From positions 1-64,000 of the forward strand of contig NZ_JACJSG010000046.1 of assembly GCF_014697625.1 (NCBI RefSeq): 64,000 bases of DNA, in the 5' to 3' direction. This document shows, one piece after another, positions 7,982 through 17,747 of the stretch; positions within the stretch are counted from its first letter, which is position 1; each line of letters starts with the position of its first letter. The notes below the pieces were generated by a model, which saw nothing but the letters and a program-made list of their open reading frames with translations, had not been told where the DNA came from and searched no databases. A program made the position numbers and the translations under genes. The stretch comes from Anabaena azotica FACHB-119. GTDB taxonomy: Bacteria; Cyanobacteriota; Cyanobacteriia; Cyanobacteriales; Nostocaceae.

Positions 7982-8836
7982 TTGGAAGCGTCTGTTTTTG
8001 AGCAAATTAATAAATTCCGCACTTCCCAAGGTTTACCAGCCTTAACCCGGAATACAGCAATGGACAATCAAGCCAGAGTCCATAGTCAAAATATGGCTAA
8101 TGGTACAAGGCCATTTGGTCATGATGGTTTTGCACAACGAATTGCGGCGATCGCTATTCCCTACCAAGCGGCGGCGGAAAATGTGGCGACCAATAGCGGC
8201 TATAGCGACCCAGCTACCCAAGCAGTCCAAGGCTGGTTGTCAAGTTCAGGACATCTCAAAAACATTCGAGATAATTACAACCTCACAGGTGTGGGTGTGG
8301 CTACCAACAGCAAAGGTGAAGTTTACATAACACAAATCTTTTTGCGCTCATCTACTCAAACTACCACATCTGGTAGCTCCCAACCCACAACATCTACAAT
8401 CAATACCACATCTGTAGAAGCCTCTGTGTTTAAGCAAATTAACAAATTTCGCACTTCCCAAAGTTTACCAGCCTTAACTCGCAATCCAGCTATAGATGAC
8501 CAAGCTAGAATTCATAGTCAAAATATGGCTCATGGTAAAGTTAAATTTAGTCATGATGGTTTTGCACAACGAATTGCGGCGATCGCTATTCCCTACCAAG
8601 CGGCGGCGGAAAATGTGGCGACCAATAGCGGCTATAGCGACCCAGCTACCCAAGCGGTGCAAGGCTGGTTGTCAAGTTCAGGACATCTCAAAAACATTCG
8701 CGGTAATTACAACCTTACAGGTGTGGGTGTGGCTACCAACAGCAAAGGTGAAGTTTACATAACGCAAATCTTTTTGCGCTCATCTACTCAAACTTCCACA
8801 TCTGGTAGTTCCCAATCCACAACATCATTATCATAG
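7982..8836 (+). CDS. tandem CAP-domain protein, probably 5'-truncated
   Basis: 284 residues made of two CAP/SCP (PF00188) domains, residues ~1-120 and ~145-265, joined by a Ser/Thr-rich linker. Family members are normally secreted, but here the only start is a TTG directly at the first domain, with no signal peptide and no ribosome-binding site. The second domain is preceded by a Thr/Ser linker, so the first probably was too, and the 5' part appears lost at the adjacent mobile element. The domains repeat with a 432-bp period and are almost identical at DNA level over about 230 bp. Motifs: NKFRTSQ, GHDGFAQRI, AAENVATNSG. Confidence 0.7.
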   Translation: MEASVFEQINKFRTSQGLPALTRNTAMDNQARVHSQNMANGTRPFGHDGFAQRIAAIAIPYQAAAENVATNSGYSDPATQAVQGWLSSSGHLKNIRDNYNLTGVGVATNSKGEVYITQIFLRSSTQTTTSGSSQPTTSTINTTSVEASVFKQINKFRTSQSLPALTRNPAIDDQARIHSQNMAHGKVKFSHDGFAQRIAAIAIPYQAAAENVATNSGYSDPATQAVQGWLSSSGHLKNIRGNYNLTGVGVATNSKGEVYITQIFLRSSTQTSTSGSSQSTTSLS

Positions 8837-8886
8837 GTTTTTATTTTCACTAATCAGACATGATTTTTATAAAAGATAATAGCAAT

Positions 8887-8929
8887 AACCCATAAATAAT
8901 TCTGTTAAACAAAGAATTATTTATGGGTT
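8887..8929. terminator. bidirectional terminator hairpin
   Basis: Perfect 17-bp stem (AACCCATAAATAATTCT and its complement) with a 9-nt loop, placed between the convergent CAP and collagen-like genes. Confidence 0.75.
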
Positions 8930-8960
8930 ACAGATAAGAAGAAATATTGCGGAAAAAGTA

Positions 8961-11900
8961 TTAGCTGAAGCTGAGAGCTTCTACATTCATTTCCAACGTA
9001 TCCCAATTAGGTACTGTGACCAATAAATCATGTTTTAACGGTAGGTTTACACCCGCAAATTTCTTGTTCACAGGTATTTTTGTGGCTTCGTTAACTGAGA
9101 ATGCTCGCACCTCTAGTGAACGTGCTGCACCACGATTCCCCACACGCAACAGCGAAAGCTCAGGCGATAATGTGATGTCTACCTCTTCACCAGGAGCGCC
9201 TGCCATACCGCGCACTGCTATAGCTCTGAATTGCTGATCGACCTTACGTGCGATTGTGAGATTGAAAGTCTTGGTACTACCAGGGCTGAACCGGATCTGA
9301 GTAGCATCATTGTTCGTTGCAAATACATCTTCTTGTCCTGGTGCAGTCTGTACATCCTCTAAAACGATTGATGCACCACTTGGGGTGATTGAGTTAAAGG
9401 TATATGTACCATTCCCTGTACCCGTAATCCTCCGAATTAGTGGTGTCTTATCTGGTAGCAAATACATACCTGGCACAAGATAACATGGATGACTGTCTGG
9501 AATCTGTGAGAGAAGCTGCCCGCCAAAATTGCCTGTTCTCAGACCAAGACCGTCAGTTATTTGAAGATCAGCAGGTGATAATAGGAAGTCAAGCACAAAC
9601 CTTGTCAATCCCAGTGGCCCACTAAAGGGCAGGCTGTGATCTGCTAGCAGATAATTGCCATTTGTCATCATGCCCAAGGTGATTCCGTCTTTTGAGGAGA
9701 ACTGTGGGGAAGTTTCTTGCTCTCTAAAGTAGCTGAAATGTAACACACTGCCTTCTTGTTTAAACTCTAATCGGCAATTTGCCTTGTCTGGCCGGTTACA
9801 ATCCCACACGAACATTTTCACCCCATCTAAATCTGAGATTGTTGTGCTGCCATCTGGAGAAAGTTTTGGCCCCGGATGAGAAGCTGGATACTCAAATTTG
9901 TAGGGCATTACACAGTGTGAAGCGCCGAGTTTATCAATGTAGCCAGCATCCCACACTTCACCGGAAGGAATAAAGAAAAGTAAAGGAGCATTCTGGCGAT
10001 CGCATCCACGTAGGAATGTCGATTCGATTTCTCGCGCTGTCAGTTCTACACGCTGAACACCTTCACGTCCTTGGTCATGGAAATGGATCAAACTTTCGCG
10101 GCTGAGTAACCTACCATGTATTGCTGTAAAAAATTTGATCATTCCTTCTTTGGTAACGGTGGTTGCATCTGTTTCCCCCTTCCAAAATTTGTCTGCTACC
10201 AGACTAGCAAGGGATGTGCAAAAGCCTGTTGCTAATCCACTGTTGGTCTCGCCGATGAGGAAATGTTCATAGAACTTGTAGTAAGCAGCAGTCAGAAGTG
10301 GATGGCCAAAAACAGGGTCTAGTGATTCATGCCAAACTTCTGCTGTCCCAAAAGTATCCTCGAATGTCTTCCAACTGGGTTTACCATCATCAAAATTACC
10401 AAACTTCAGGTTATGTACTCCGTAGCGGAAGGGGATTTCTAGGATTTTTGGCTTCATGGCTATACGTGGATTACTAACCCGTCCGTCTGGATTACGAACT
10501 TGCACACTTACCGACCCACCATCTGAACCTGTACCGCCTGTATTTGGCATTGTGAACGTCAGTGATTGGCTGCTATTGAAAGTCGCTGGTACTACCACAC
10601 CGTCAATTAAAATACCTGCTCCTGTTAAGAAAGCTTTACCTGTTACATCCACCTTAACGCCAGGACTGAGTGTATTTGGCAGTGCAGTTATTTGTGGCTT
10701 AATGCCTACGTTCAACTGATTGCTTTGTGTGCCATCAGCCCGTCGGATGATGACTGATTTAGCCCCACCACCAGTGTTGATTGGAATCGTTACAGAAATA
10801 CTCTCGTCAGCATTGATTGTCGGTACTAGTGTTACTGTTCCTAACAACAAGCGATCGCTTGATACAAATTTGCTACCACGAATTGTTAGCTTGTCACCTG
10901 GAAATGCTTCAGTTGGTGCCAATTCAGAAATCCAAGGACGTGTTAGTAACTCGTCCCAAGCATCCTCACTGAACTCGAACATCTGGATTTCACCGTCAAA
11001 TCCTCTATTTATACCTTCTATGCCACTTGAACCAGACGCTCCTTCACCACCATCACGCCCATCCTGTGCATCCTTGCAAGTTTCACCAATTCCAGCGCGA
11101 CCACCACGTCCACGTCCACCGCCTTTGCCACCATCACCACCAGATCCTTTTTGTCCACCCTGGTTTTTAATTTTGAAACTCTTATTAGTTACTGTCGCAG
11201 CTAGTGTACCTTCCAATACACCAATGGTGATATTGCCACCACTGCCACCATCGCCACCACGTCCACCGACACCACCTCTACCGCCATTGCCGCCATGCCC
11301 ACCATATCCAGGCCTTGCTGTACAGTGCCAACCAAAAAACCAGAAACGTTCGCCCCGTTGTCCGTCTGCGCCATTTCCACCTTTACCACCACGCTGTCCT
11401 TGCCCGCCTTTACGTCCGTCTTCTCCATTAATATCTAAATTTGGTATTGCTGTCAGGCGTTTCACCCACATCTCTAGTTCTGGAGCATCTGCACCACGCG
11501 CACCATTAATCCCTGGGTCTCCAGTCCGGCCATCTTCTCCATGAAGTCCATCCCGCGAATTGGAGAAAGTGTGTACGCCAGACCAGCCACGCCCGTTTAA
11601 ATCAGGGTTATCTGCTCGTGCTGGTGTAGTTCCGCCGGGTCGTCGCCATGTGATCTGTGCATTTGCTCCGCAAATTACTTCCTCGGCAATGATATATAAC
11701 TTTGTTACTGTTGGCTCAATGACGAGCTTTGTGTTTGTTAAGTCTAGTATACTAGCGATAATCACTGCACTACCCACTGGAATAGTAGTTAGAGACTTAA
11801 CTTGCATTGTTGGATTGGCAGTGGTGGGCCAAAGCGTAGGATTGACATTCTGAAGCATTTCAGTTAATGCTACTATGTCCGCTAGTCTCTGTTTGTTATC

Positions 11901-13112
11901 ATCTCCTACGAATATTTCCGCAAGTATAGGTGTCTGCAATTGCTGTCTTAGTGTAGGGCTTTCGCGTCGTTGTTCCTCAGATAGTTGCGTACCAGTTGTA
12001 ATCGAATTGCCCAGCGTTGAGAGGCGGCCGCTATCAGTAATCAATCCATTAGTGAGAGCGTTGGTATTTGACAGAGTGGATTTGCTGATGTTGAGAGCTT
12101 GGGGATGAGGATCTTCAGAGTCAGGCATAATGTTTACTTTCTGTGCAAGCCTTGTCTGTGTGCCTGCATTTACCTGCATCTTCTTGAGTACTGTTTCACT
12201 GTTTCGATTTGACAGCAGTGTAGCGATTACCTCTTGTTTTTGAGTCACGTTTGCAGTTGCCAATCTTTTTGCCAAATTTGACCAATCAGTTTGAAGTGAA
12301 TTGCTTTTCATAGGCGCAACTATGACCTTTCCAGGTGTCATGACTGTTGGCTGCGCGATCTGTAAGGACGCTAAATCTGATAATTTTTTCACACCTGCTG
12401 CGTTCATGATGTCACGAATTGGTTGTAGTCGTGAGCGTCCTTCATCGGGAATTAGGCTGACAGATACGCGTGTTATACCTGTTTTTTGCTGAAATTCTGT
12501 GGCAATTTGCTGTGCTTTGATTGCCAGTTGCGCCTGGAAATGTGGCGTTACCGTACCTTCCTTGATATCTAGTGTAATTACACTCCCAATAAATGGATTT
12601 CGTTTTCCATCGACCCATGTACCAATTTTGAAACCGCCTGTGCCTGCATTGACAATGGAACCGGAAATGACTTTTGAGCCAACAGTTGTATCATTGATTT
12701 GCAGTTCCGTTTGCCCATTGTCATATCGCAGAAATCGTAACCTTACTGTCTTCCCTGATTCAATGAGTGTTGTGCCACTATCCACGCTGATCCAGCCTGC
12801 ACTTGTATTGATTGAGCCAACTAGTTTCCCAGTAGGATCAATAAACAGTGCTAGTCCCGGAGTTTGAGCCTCTATGAGATTTCTGCGATCGCCTGCAATT
12901 TTTTCTGGTACGATAGTAGCCTCAATGGTAAAAGTTTGTAGATTATCTAGTGCAATATTTCTTGCTATATCTAAAGCTCCTCCATTAAAGCGAAAACCAG
13001 TGTTTAAAACTCCTACGTTTGCGGATGTATTGATTGTAATTCCTTTAGTGGAACCATCAAAAGCTTGTCCATTTTCAGAACGTAATTGGAATATAGTTTT
13101 GCTTCGTGTCAT
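8961..13112 (-). CDS. large collagen-like/IPT protein with putative papain-like cysteine peptidase region
   Basis: 1383 residues from ATG 13112 (a TTG six codons upstream is possible). In order: residues ~15-195 a LamG/concanavalin-like beta domain (TFTIEATIVPEK, GFKIGTWVDGKRNPFIGS); ~195-480 a helical, Asn/Thr-rich region; ~510-720 Gly-rich collagen-like GxxGGxGG repeats in two blocks; ~735-895 two IPT/TIG-like Ig folds; ~900-1130 a region with Cys965 (ATGFCTSLAS), His1066 (ASHCVMPYKFEYP) and Asp1104 (VWDCNRP), in the order and spacing type of papain-like peptidases; then a C-terminal beta domain. No classical signal peptide is seen, so export would need another route. Flanked by repeats, no operon partner. 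Peptidase function is inference. Confidence 0.65.
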   Translation of the reverse strand: MTRSKTIFQLRSENGQAFDGSTKGITINTSANVGVLNTGFRFNGGALDIARNIALDNLQTFTIEATIVPEKIAGDRRNLIEAQTPGLALFIDPTGKLVGSINTSAGWISVDSGTTLIESGKTVRLRFLRYDNGQTELQINDTTVGSKVISGSIVNAGTGGFKIGTWVDGKRNPFIGSVITLDIKEGTVTPHFQAQLAIKAQQIATEFQQKTGITRVSVSLIPDEGRSRLQPIRDIMNAAGVKKLSDLASLQIAQPTVMTPGKVIVAPMKSNSLQTDWSNLAKRLATANVTQKQEVIATLLSNRNSETVLKKMQVNAGTQTRLAQKVNIMPDSEDPHPQALNISKSTLSNTNALTNGLITDSGRLSTLGNSITTGTQLSEEQRRESPTLRQQLQTPILAEIFVGDDNKQRLADIVALTEMLQNVNPTLWPTTANPTMQVKSLTTIPVGSAVIIASILDLTNTKLVIEPTVTKLYIIAEEVICGANAQITWRRPGGTTPARADNPDLNGRGWSGVHTFSNSRDGLHGEDGRTGDPGINGARGADAPELEMWVKRLTAIPNLDINGEDGRKGGQGQRGGKGGNGADGQRGERFWFFGWHCTARPGYGGHGGNGGRGGVGGRGGDGGSGGNITIGVLEGTLAATVTNKSFKIKNQGGQKGSGGDGGKGGGRGRGGRAGIGETCKDAQDGRDGGEGASGSSGIEGINRGFDGEIQMFEFSEDAWDELLTRPWISELAPTEAFPGDKLTIRGSKFVSSDRLLLGTVTLVPTINADESISVTIPINTGGGAKSVIIRRADGTQSNQLNVGIKPQITALPNTLSPGVKVDVTGKAFLTGAGILIDGVVVPATFNSSQSLTFTMPNTGGTGSDGGSVSVQVRNPDGRVSNPRIAMKPKILEIPFRYGVHNLKFGNFDDGKPSWKTFEDTFGTAEVWHESLDPVFGHPLLTAAYYKFYEHFLIGETNSGLATGFCTSLASLVADKFWKGETDATTVTKEGMIKFFTAIHGRLLSRESLIHFHDQGREGVQRVELTAREIESTFLRGCDRQNAPLLFFIPSGEVWDAGYIDKLGASHCVMPYKFEYPASHPGPKLSPDGSTTISDLDGVKMFVWDCNRPDKANCRLEFKQEGSVLHFSYFREQETSPQFSSKDGITLGMMTNGNYLLADHSLPFSGPLGLTRFVLDFLLSPADLQITDGLGLRTGNFGGQLLSQIPDSHPCYLVPGMYLLPDKTPLIRRITGTGNGTYTFNSITPSGASIVLEDVQTAPGQEDVFATNNDATQIRFSPGSTKTFNLTIARKVDQQFRAIAVRGMAGAPGEEVDITLSPELSLLRVGNRGAARSLEVRAFSVNEATKIPVNKKFAGVNLPLKHDLLVTVPNWDTLEMNVEALSFS

Positions 13113-14250
13113 GTTCGTTTGCTTCTTCAATTAGGATTACTTCAATCAATTTATTGAATCAATTCAAGCTGGAAAACAAGCCGTAAGAATTGTTTTTCTC
13201 TAAGTCTCAGTCTTGTTTTTTTTGCTGTTTTCGTGAGAATATTAGCTCGATACATTTTGCTTTTACTTCGGATCAAGCTTATGTTCCAGTTAGCTTCATT
13301 CCCTATTGATAGTATGTGGGATGATTAAACCAGATAGTTCAGTTAAATTCAGTACTTGAAAATTTCAGGTAAATTCAGGTCTAGTAAACTAAGTTGCAAT
13401 GTAATTAATATACTTTTGTATTGAAAAATGTGATTAGCTATCACACTTTTTTTGGGCTGCCGAACAAATTTAGGACTTACGCAACTGGCACAATGTGATC
13501 ATCAACTGCTAGTATATAAGTATTAGTTAAATCTAATTCCGAACGCTTTTTATTCGTAATAGAAGCCGATGTATTGGAAGCAAAGCATGAAATATTACTG
13601 AGAAAATAGGTAGAGGTTGTATGAGATAAATGTTGCTTACGGTAATGAGGTTTACCAAACTTAATTATTGCCAATACTTATTAAGTATTCAAATTAATTT
13701 AGGACTTACGCAAGTGTCATAATCAAAGTAACTGTAGGGTACGTCAGAGATGATTTATAAAGTAAATCTGAAATTGTAGTAGTAGCGCGACTGGACTAAA
13801 ATGTGGCAATAGGTTTGGGGAAAATTGAACGCAGATGAACGCAGATAAACGCAGATGAACAAGATGATAGATTGTTAGCTAATGCACAAAATTAGTCCGG
13901 TCGCGCCAGTAGCGTGGCAAGCTTAAAATAGTGCAATAAAATTTTCTTTTATCTCTGTGCCTCTGTGCCTCTGTGGTTAATTAATGCACTACTTTAGTCT
14001 TGCCACGCCACTACTTAATATTTACTTTATAAATGACCTCTCAGTCCCAATAATTTCGTACATATTCAAGGATTTTCTACATCTGACACACCTTACCCCA
14101 AGTGCCAGTTGCGTAAGTCCTGAGCCGCTTTTATTGCCTGTTCCCTATCCCCTGTCACCTGCTATGAATAAAATTTTAGGGGTAGTCTGACAACCACCCC
14201 TAATTCCCCTCATATTTACATTTACTTTCAGCACCCTTGCTGAGATATAT
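13113..14250. other. 1.1-kb intergenic region filled with repeats
   Basis: Holds AT-rich sequence upstream of the large protein (13113-13465), a direct repeat AATTTAGGACTTACGCAA at 13466 and 13696, and the nested element at 13701-14121. The short frame at 13477-13674 lies between the two repeat copies and does not look like a gene. Confidence 0.7.
13701..14121. mobile_element. nested miniature inverted-repeat elements (four layers)
   Basis: Outer ends AGGACTTACGCAAGTGTCA (13701) and the imperfect complement ending TTGCGTAAGTCCT (14121). Inside it, TGATTTATAAAGTAAAT (13751) pairs with ATTTACTTTATAAAT (14019). Within that are two adjacent hairpins: 13784-13805 with 13885-13907 (GCGCGACTGGACTAAAA type) and 13909-13940 with 13981-14012 (GTGGCAAGCTTAAAATAGTGCA type). 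Their loops hold GAACGCAGAT and CTGTGCCT tandem motifs, themselves common cyanobacterial repeats. The outer layer without its insert resembles the element at 53920-53985. Confidence 0.75.
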
Positions 14251-15864
14251 TTACTTTGCAATATTAACTAAACCTTCAACTTGAGCATTAGCTAAAGTTG
14301 GTGTTTTAAAAATCTGAGAGTACAAACTTGATGGTTGTTGTCCTGCAACCACTGGTAACACTTGACGGGCATGGGCGGCAACTTCTACAGTTTTCACATC
14401 ATAAGTTTGGGTGATCAACTTGGGATACAAACCGATACCGATGATGGGAAGCAACAGGGAAGCAGTGATGAACAATTCACGAGGTTTAACATCAGGGATG
14501 AAAGCATCAAGATGTAACTCTGGGCTTTGTTTGCCGTAAAATACTTGGCGTAATAAAGATAGTAAGTAAATTGGAGTGAGAATCACACCCACTGCTGACA
14601 GCAGGACGACTACAACCTTGAAGCTAGAACTGTAAACGTCACTGCTAGCGATACCCAGGAACACCATCAATTCACCTACAAAGCCACTCATCCCAGGTAA
14701 AGCTAGAGAAGCCATTGCGCCGGCTGTATACAGGGCGAAGGTTTTGGGCATGACTTTACCGATACCACCCATTTTGTCCATCAATAAGGTGTGGGTACGT
14801 TCGTAAGTTACACCAGTTAGGAAGAACAAGCTAGCAGCAATCAAACCGTGGGATACCATCTGTAGCATAGCTCCACTTACACCAATTTCTGTGTAGGAAG
14901 CTAAACCAATTAGCACAAAACCCATGTGAGCAATTGAGGAGTAGGCTAGGCGGCGTTTGAGGTTGGTTTGAGCAAAGGCACAGCAAGCACCGTAAACAAT
15001 GTTAACTACACCCAAGATTGCTAAGACTGGTGCAAAGTAAACATGGGCATCAGGCAACATTTCTATATTGAAGCGAATTAAGGCATAACCACCCATTTTC
15101 AGCAATACACCAGCCAAAATCATGGAACCAGGGGCAGAGGCTTCACCGTGGGCATCAGGTAGCCAGGTGTGTAGAGGGAAAATTGGGAGTTTTACACCAA
15201 AGGCAATTAAAAATCCTGCATAAGCTAACAATTCGATGGCTTTGGGATATTCTTTCATTCCCAGAGCGGCTATATCAAAAGTAACTGTATCACCAGAGAA
15301 TGCTAAGGCAAATCCGGCTATGAGAATAAATATAGAAGCAGCAGCAGTATAAAGGATAAATTTGGTGGCTGCATAGCGGCGTTTGGGGCCTCCCCAGATG
15401 GAAATCAGCAGGTAGACGGGAACTAGTTCGATTTCCCACATGAGGAAGAATAACAGCAAGTCTTGGGCAAGGAATACACCCAACTGGGCGCTGTACATCG
15501 CCAGCATTAACCCATAAAATAATCGCGGCTTGTTGGTTACTTTCCAAGCCGCGAAGATTGCGAGTGTATTAATTAAGCCGGTTAACAATACCAAGGGCAT
15601 TGATAAACCGTCAACTGCTACAGACCAATTCAATCCTATTTGTGGAACCCAAGCGTATTTTTCTACAAATTGGAAGCTGGAGTTTTGGAAGTCGTAATTG
15701 TGCCAAAAGGCGAAAATCATTAGGGCAAAATCAGCGATCGCAATTCCTAAACCATACCAACGAACTGTTTTACCTTCTTTGTCTGGAATTATGGGGATGG
15801 CTAAGGCTGCCACCAAGGGTAAGGCAATTATGGCTGATAGCCACGGAAATTCTATAGGATTCAT
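14251..15864 (-). CDS. ndhD1: NAD(P)H-quinone oxidoreductase subunit 4 (NdhD1-type)
   Basis: Antiporter-like, proton-pumping membrane subunit of the NDH-1 complex in thylakoids (respiration and cyclic electron flow around photosystem I). 537 residues from ATG 15864 (a TTG four codons upstream also fits), about 14 membrane helices. Family motifs include MWEIELVPVYLLISIWGG, the Lys-containing helix around KLPIFPLHTWLPDAHGEA, and AYSSIAHMGFVL. The sequence fits the D1 clade used in NDH-1L rather than the CO2-uptake forms. Monocistronic, with an STRR-rich upstream region. Confidence 0.95.
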   Translation of the reverse strand: MNPIEFPWLSAIIALPLVAALAIPIIPDKEGKTVRWYGLGIAIADFALMIFAFWHNYDFQNSSFQFVEKYAWVPQIGLNWSVAVDGLSMPLVLLTGLINTLAIFAAWKVTNKPRLFYGLMLAMYSAQLGVFLAQDLLLFFLMWEIELVPVYLLISIWGGPKRRYAATKFILYTAAASIFILIAGFALAFSGDTVTFDIAALGMKEYPKAIELLAYAGFLIAFGVKLPIFPLHTWLPDAHGEASAPGSMILAGVLLKMGGYALIRFNIEMLPDAHVYFAPVLAILGVVNIVYGACCAFAQTNLKRRLAYSSIAHMGFVLIGLASYTEIGVSGAMLQMVSHGLIAASLFFLTGVTYERTHTLLMDKMGGIGKVMPKTFALYTAGAMASLALPGMSGFVGELMVFLGIASSDVYSSSFKVVVVLLSAVGVILTPIYLLSLLRQVFYGKQSPELHLDAFIPDVKPRELFITASLLLPIIGIGLYPKLITQTYDVKTVEVAAHARQVLPVVAGQQPSSLYSQIFKTPTLANAQVEGLVNIAK

Positions 15865-16082
15865 CACTTCTGACAATCTTTTTTTCTTTTCGCTTTTAAT
15901 TACATTATATTAAGGAATTATTACTTTTGTAAACTTTATTTATCTCTGAATAAATCAATTTTGGTTATAGATAAGCATTTATACTTATAAATTCTGCGAT
16001 TATCACCATAAAACAGAATAAATACCCAAGAAATTTACTAGCCAGCCCATTCTAGACATAAAGTTTTGTAACGTCAACAAAA

Positions 16083-16104
16083 AACGGTGACTCCAGCCAC
16101 CGTT
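16083..16104 (-). terminator. rho-independent terminator of the thrB operon
   Basis: On the minus strand, stem AACGGTG/CACCGTT is followed by a run of six T (complement of 16079-16084). It lies downstream of thrB and its coiled-coil neighbour. Confidence 0.7.
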
Positions 16105-16111
16105 ACAAAAA

Positions 16112-16276
16112 GTTATCTATCAGTTATCAGTTATCAGTTATCAGTTACCAGTTAGCAGTTACCAGTTAGCAGTTCATACCGGGTGGAAACCTACCGCAAT
16201 TGGTTCTCAGCATTAGTGACTCTTCTTCACCTTGATAACTGTTCACTGATAACTGTTCACTGATAACTGTTCACTG
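16112..16276. repeat. AGTTATC heptamers and TGATAACTGTTCAC repeats
   Basis: 16112-16172 holds AGTTATC/AGTTACC/AGTTAGC heptamers; 16236-16276 holds about three copies of a 14-15-bp unit TGATAACTGTTCAC that is largely their inverted complement, so the whole could fold as one long hairpin. Together with the terminator this fills the space upstream of ndhD1 (15865-16278). Confidence 0.8.
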
Positions 16277-16278
16277 AT

Positions 16279-16818
16279 CTAAACTATGCGATTGACAATA
16301 GTCCAAACTTCCCCATCTGAACGGACGTAAGGAACCGAGATGGTTTTGAAGCCAGTGATGAAAGGTTTGTAGTAAATCTGCCAATACAATGGACTGAGGT
16401 GATCAGCACAAGCTTTGAGTAGGCGGATTTCCGTTGCTAGTTCCCCTGCAATTTGATTGATGCGTTCAGCGTGGACTTGAGCGACTTTTTTAGCTTCCTC
16501 TAATTGTTGCTGTTGGTTGATTTGTCTTAATTTTTGTGGCAAACGAGCTAATTCACCCTGTTTATGCTGTAAGTGAGTTTGTAAAGCAGCGATCGCATCA
16601 TCAATACCTTTGAGTTCAGCAGATAGCTGGGCGTTTTCTCTAGCTTGACGGCGGTAAGCTTCCACAATTGCCAAAGGTGAATCATCTTCAGGAGCAATTA
16701 CATCATTATTAATAGTCAAAGTCGCACGTTCTTGCTCAAGCACCTGAATTTGCGACTTGAGGGCGGTAATCTCCGACTGCATTTGCTCTAAACCCAAGCT
16801 GGGGTTAAGTTGTTTCAT
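16279..16818 (-). CDS. cyanobacterial coiled-coil protein downstream of thrB
   Basis: 179 residues from ATG 16818. A longer frame runs upstream, but its extra 30 residues are a translation of the AATTTTGAATTTTG intergenic repeat and the tail of thrB, so I reject it. Residues ~10-140 form a two-part coiled coil (heptads through ALKSQIQVLEQERATL and LPQKLRQINQQQQ); the C-terminal ~45 residues are more globular (LSPLYWQIYYKPF ... VPYVRSDGEVW). No enzyme motif. Function unknown. Probably cotranscribed with thrB (23-bp gap). Confidence 0.65.
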   Translation of the reverse strand: MKQLNPSLGLEQMQSEITALKSQIQVLEQERATLTINNDVIAPEDDSPLAIVEAYRRQARENAQLSAELKGIDDAIAALQTHLQHKQGELARLPQKLRQINQQQQLEEAKKVAQVHAERINQIAGELATEIRLLKACADHLSPLYWQIYYKPFITGFKTISVPYVRSDGEVWTIVNRIV

Positions 16819-16841
16819 TTTGAATTTTGAATTTTGAATTT

Positions 16842-17747
16842 TTATGTTGCGCCTTGAGTATCGAGAGCAAGCGATCGCACTTGCGCCGTAATTCCCACTT
16901 CTTCCCAAGCTGAAGCCATAGCTGCTTCTACTGCTTGAGCTTGAGATACATCCGCCAAAGCCAACAGTGTCGGCCCTGCGCCACTAATTACCATACCGTA
17001 AGCACCAGATGCGATCGCCGCCGCATTCACAGCATCGTAACCAGGAATTAAAGCTTGGCGATAGGGTTGATGCAGCTTATCTTGTAAAGCCGCCTTTAAC
17101 CATTCTCCCTTACCAGTTTGCAAACCACGCAACAACAACCCCAAATGAGCAGTGTTAAAAATCGCATCTGCACGAATATATTCTGTGGGTAAAACTCGCC
17201 GCGCTTCGGAGGTAGACAATTCAAAATCAGGAATCGCCACCACGGGGATAATATTACTATGCCAAGGAATATCACAAATTTCCCAACCTGCAACACTGGT
17301 AGCCGCCAGACGACATCCCCCCAACAAAGCCGGGACTACATTATCAGGATGTCCTTCCATTGCGATCGCCAAATCTGTCACCTGCGCCTGAGACAGAGGT
17401 TCACCCGCCAATCGATTCGCACCTACCAAACCCCCAACAATAGCTGTAGCCGAACTCCCCAAACCCCGCGCCAGAGGTACACCTAAATCAATCTCAATTT
17501 TCACCCCTGGCACTGGCTGATCTATATATTGATATAACTTGACAAACGCCTGATAAACTAAATTACTCTCATCCGTTTGCACCCGTTGGGCTTCTGCGCC
17601 TGTGGCTTGAATAGTTAACTTGCTTTCATCCTGGCTTGTGAACTGGAATTGATTATATATAGTTAACGCTGCACCGATGCAGTCAAAACCCGGCCCCAAA
17701 TTAGCCGTTGTACCGGGAACCTTAACCGTGACAGAAGAAATAGACAT
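16842..17747 (-). CDS. thrB: homoserine kinase
   Basis: GHMP-family kinase that phosphorylates L-homoserine in threonine biosynthesis. 301 residues. N-terminal VPGTTANLGPGFDCIGAAL and the ATP-binding motif PLARGLGSSATAIVGG (around residues 89-104) are diagnostic; ISGAGPTLLAL is the third GHMP motif. ATG start at 17747. Confidence 0.95.
   Translation of the reverse strand: MSISSVTVKVPGTTANLGPGFDCIGAALTIYNQFQFTSQDESKLTIQATGAEAQRVQTDESNLVYQAFVKLYQYIDQPVPGVKIEIDLGVPLARGLGSSATAIVGGLVGANRLAGEPLSQAQVTDLAIAMEGHPDNVVPALLGGCRLAATSVAGWEICDIPWHSNIIPVVAIPDFELSTSEARRVLPTEYIRADAIFNTAHLGLLLRGLQTGKGEWLKAALQDKLHQPYRQALIPGYDAVNAAAIASGAYGMVISGAGPTLLALADVSQAQAVEAAMASAWEEVGITAQVRSLALDTQGAT

Noticed and set aside
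10720..11544. 274-residue Pro-rich + strand frame
   Set aside because: Antisense shadow of the collagen-like Gly-rich repeats; Gly codons read backwards give Pro.
13477..13674. 65-residue minus frame
   Set aside because: Located between two copies of the AGGACTTACGCAA repeat, composition not protein-like.
16819..16908. Upstream extension of the coiled-coil gene after thrB
   Set aside because: The extra residues come from the AATTTTGAATTTTG intergenic repeat and the thrB 3' end.
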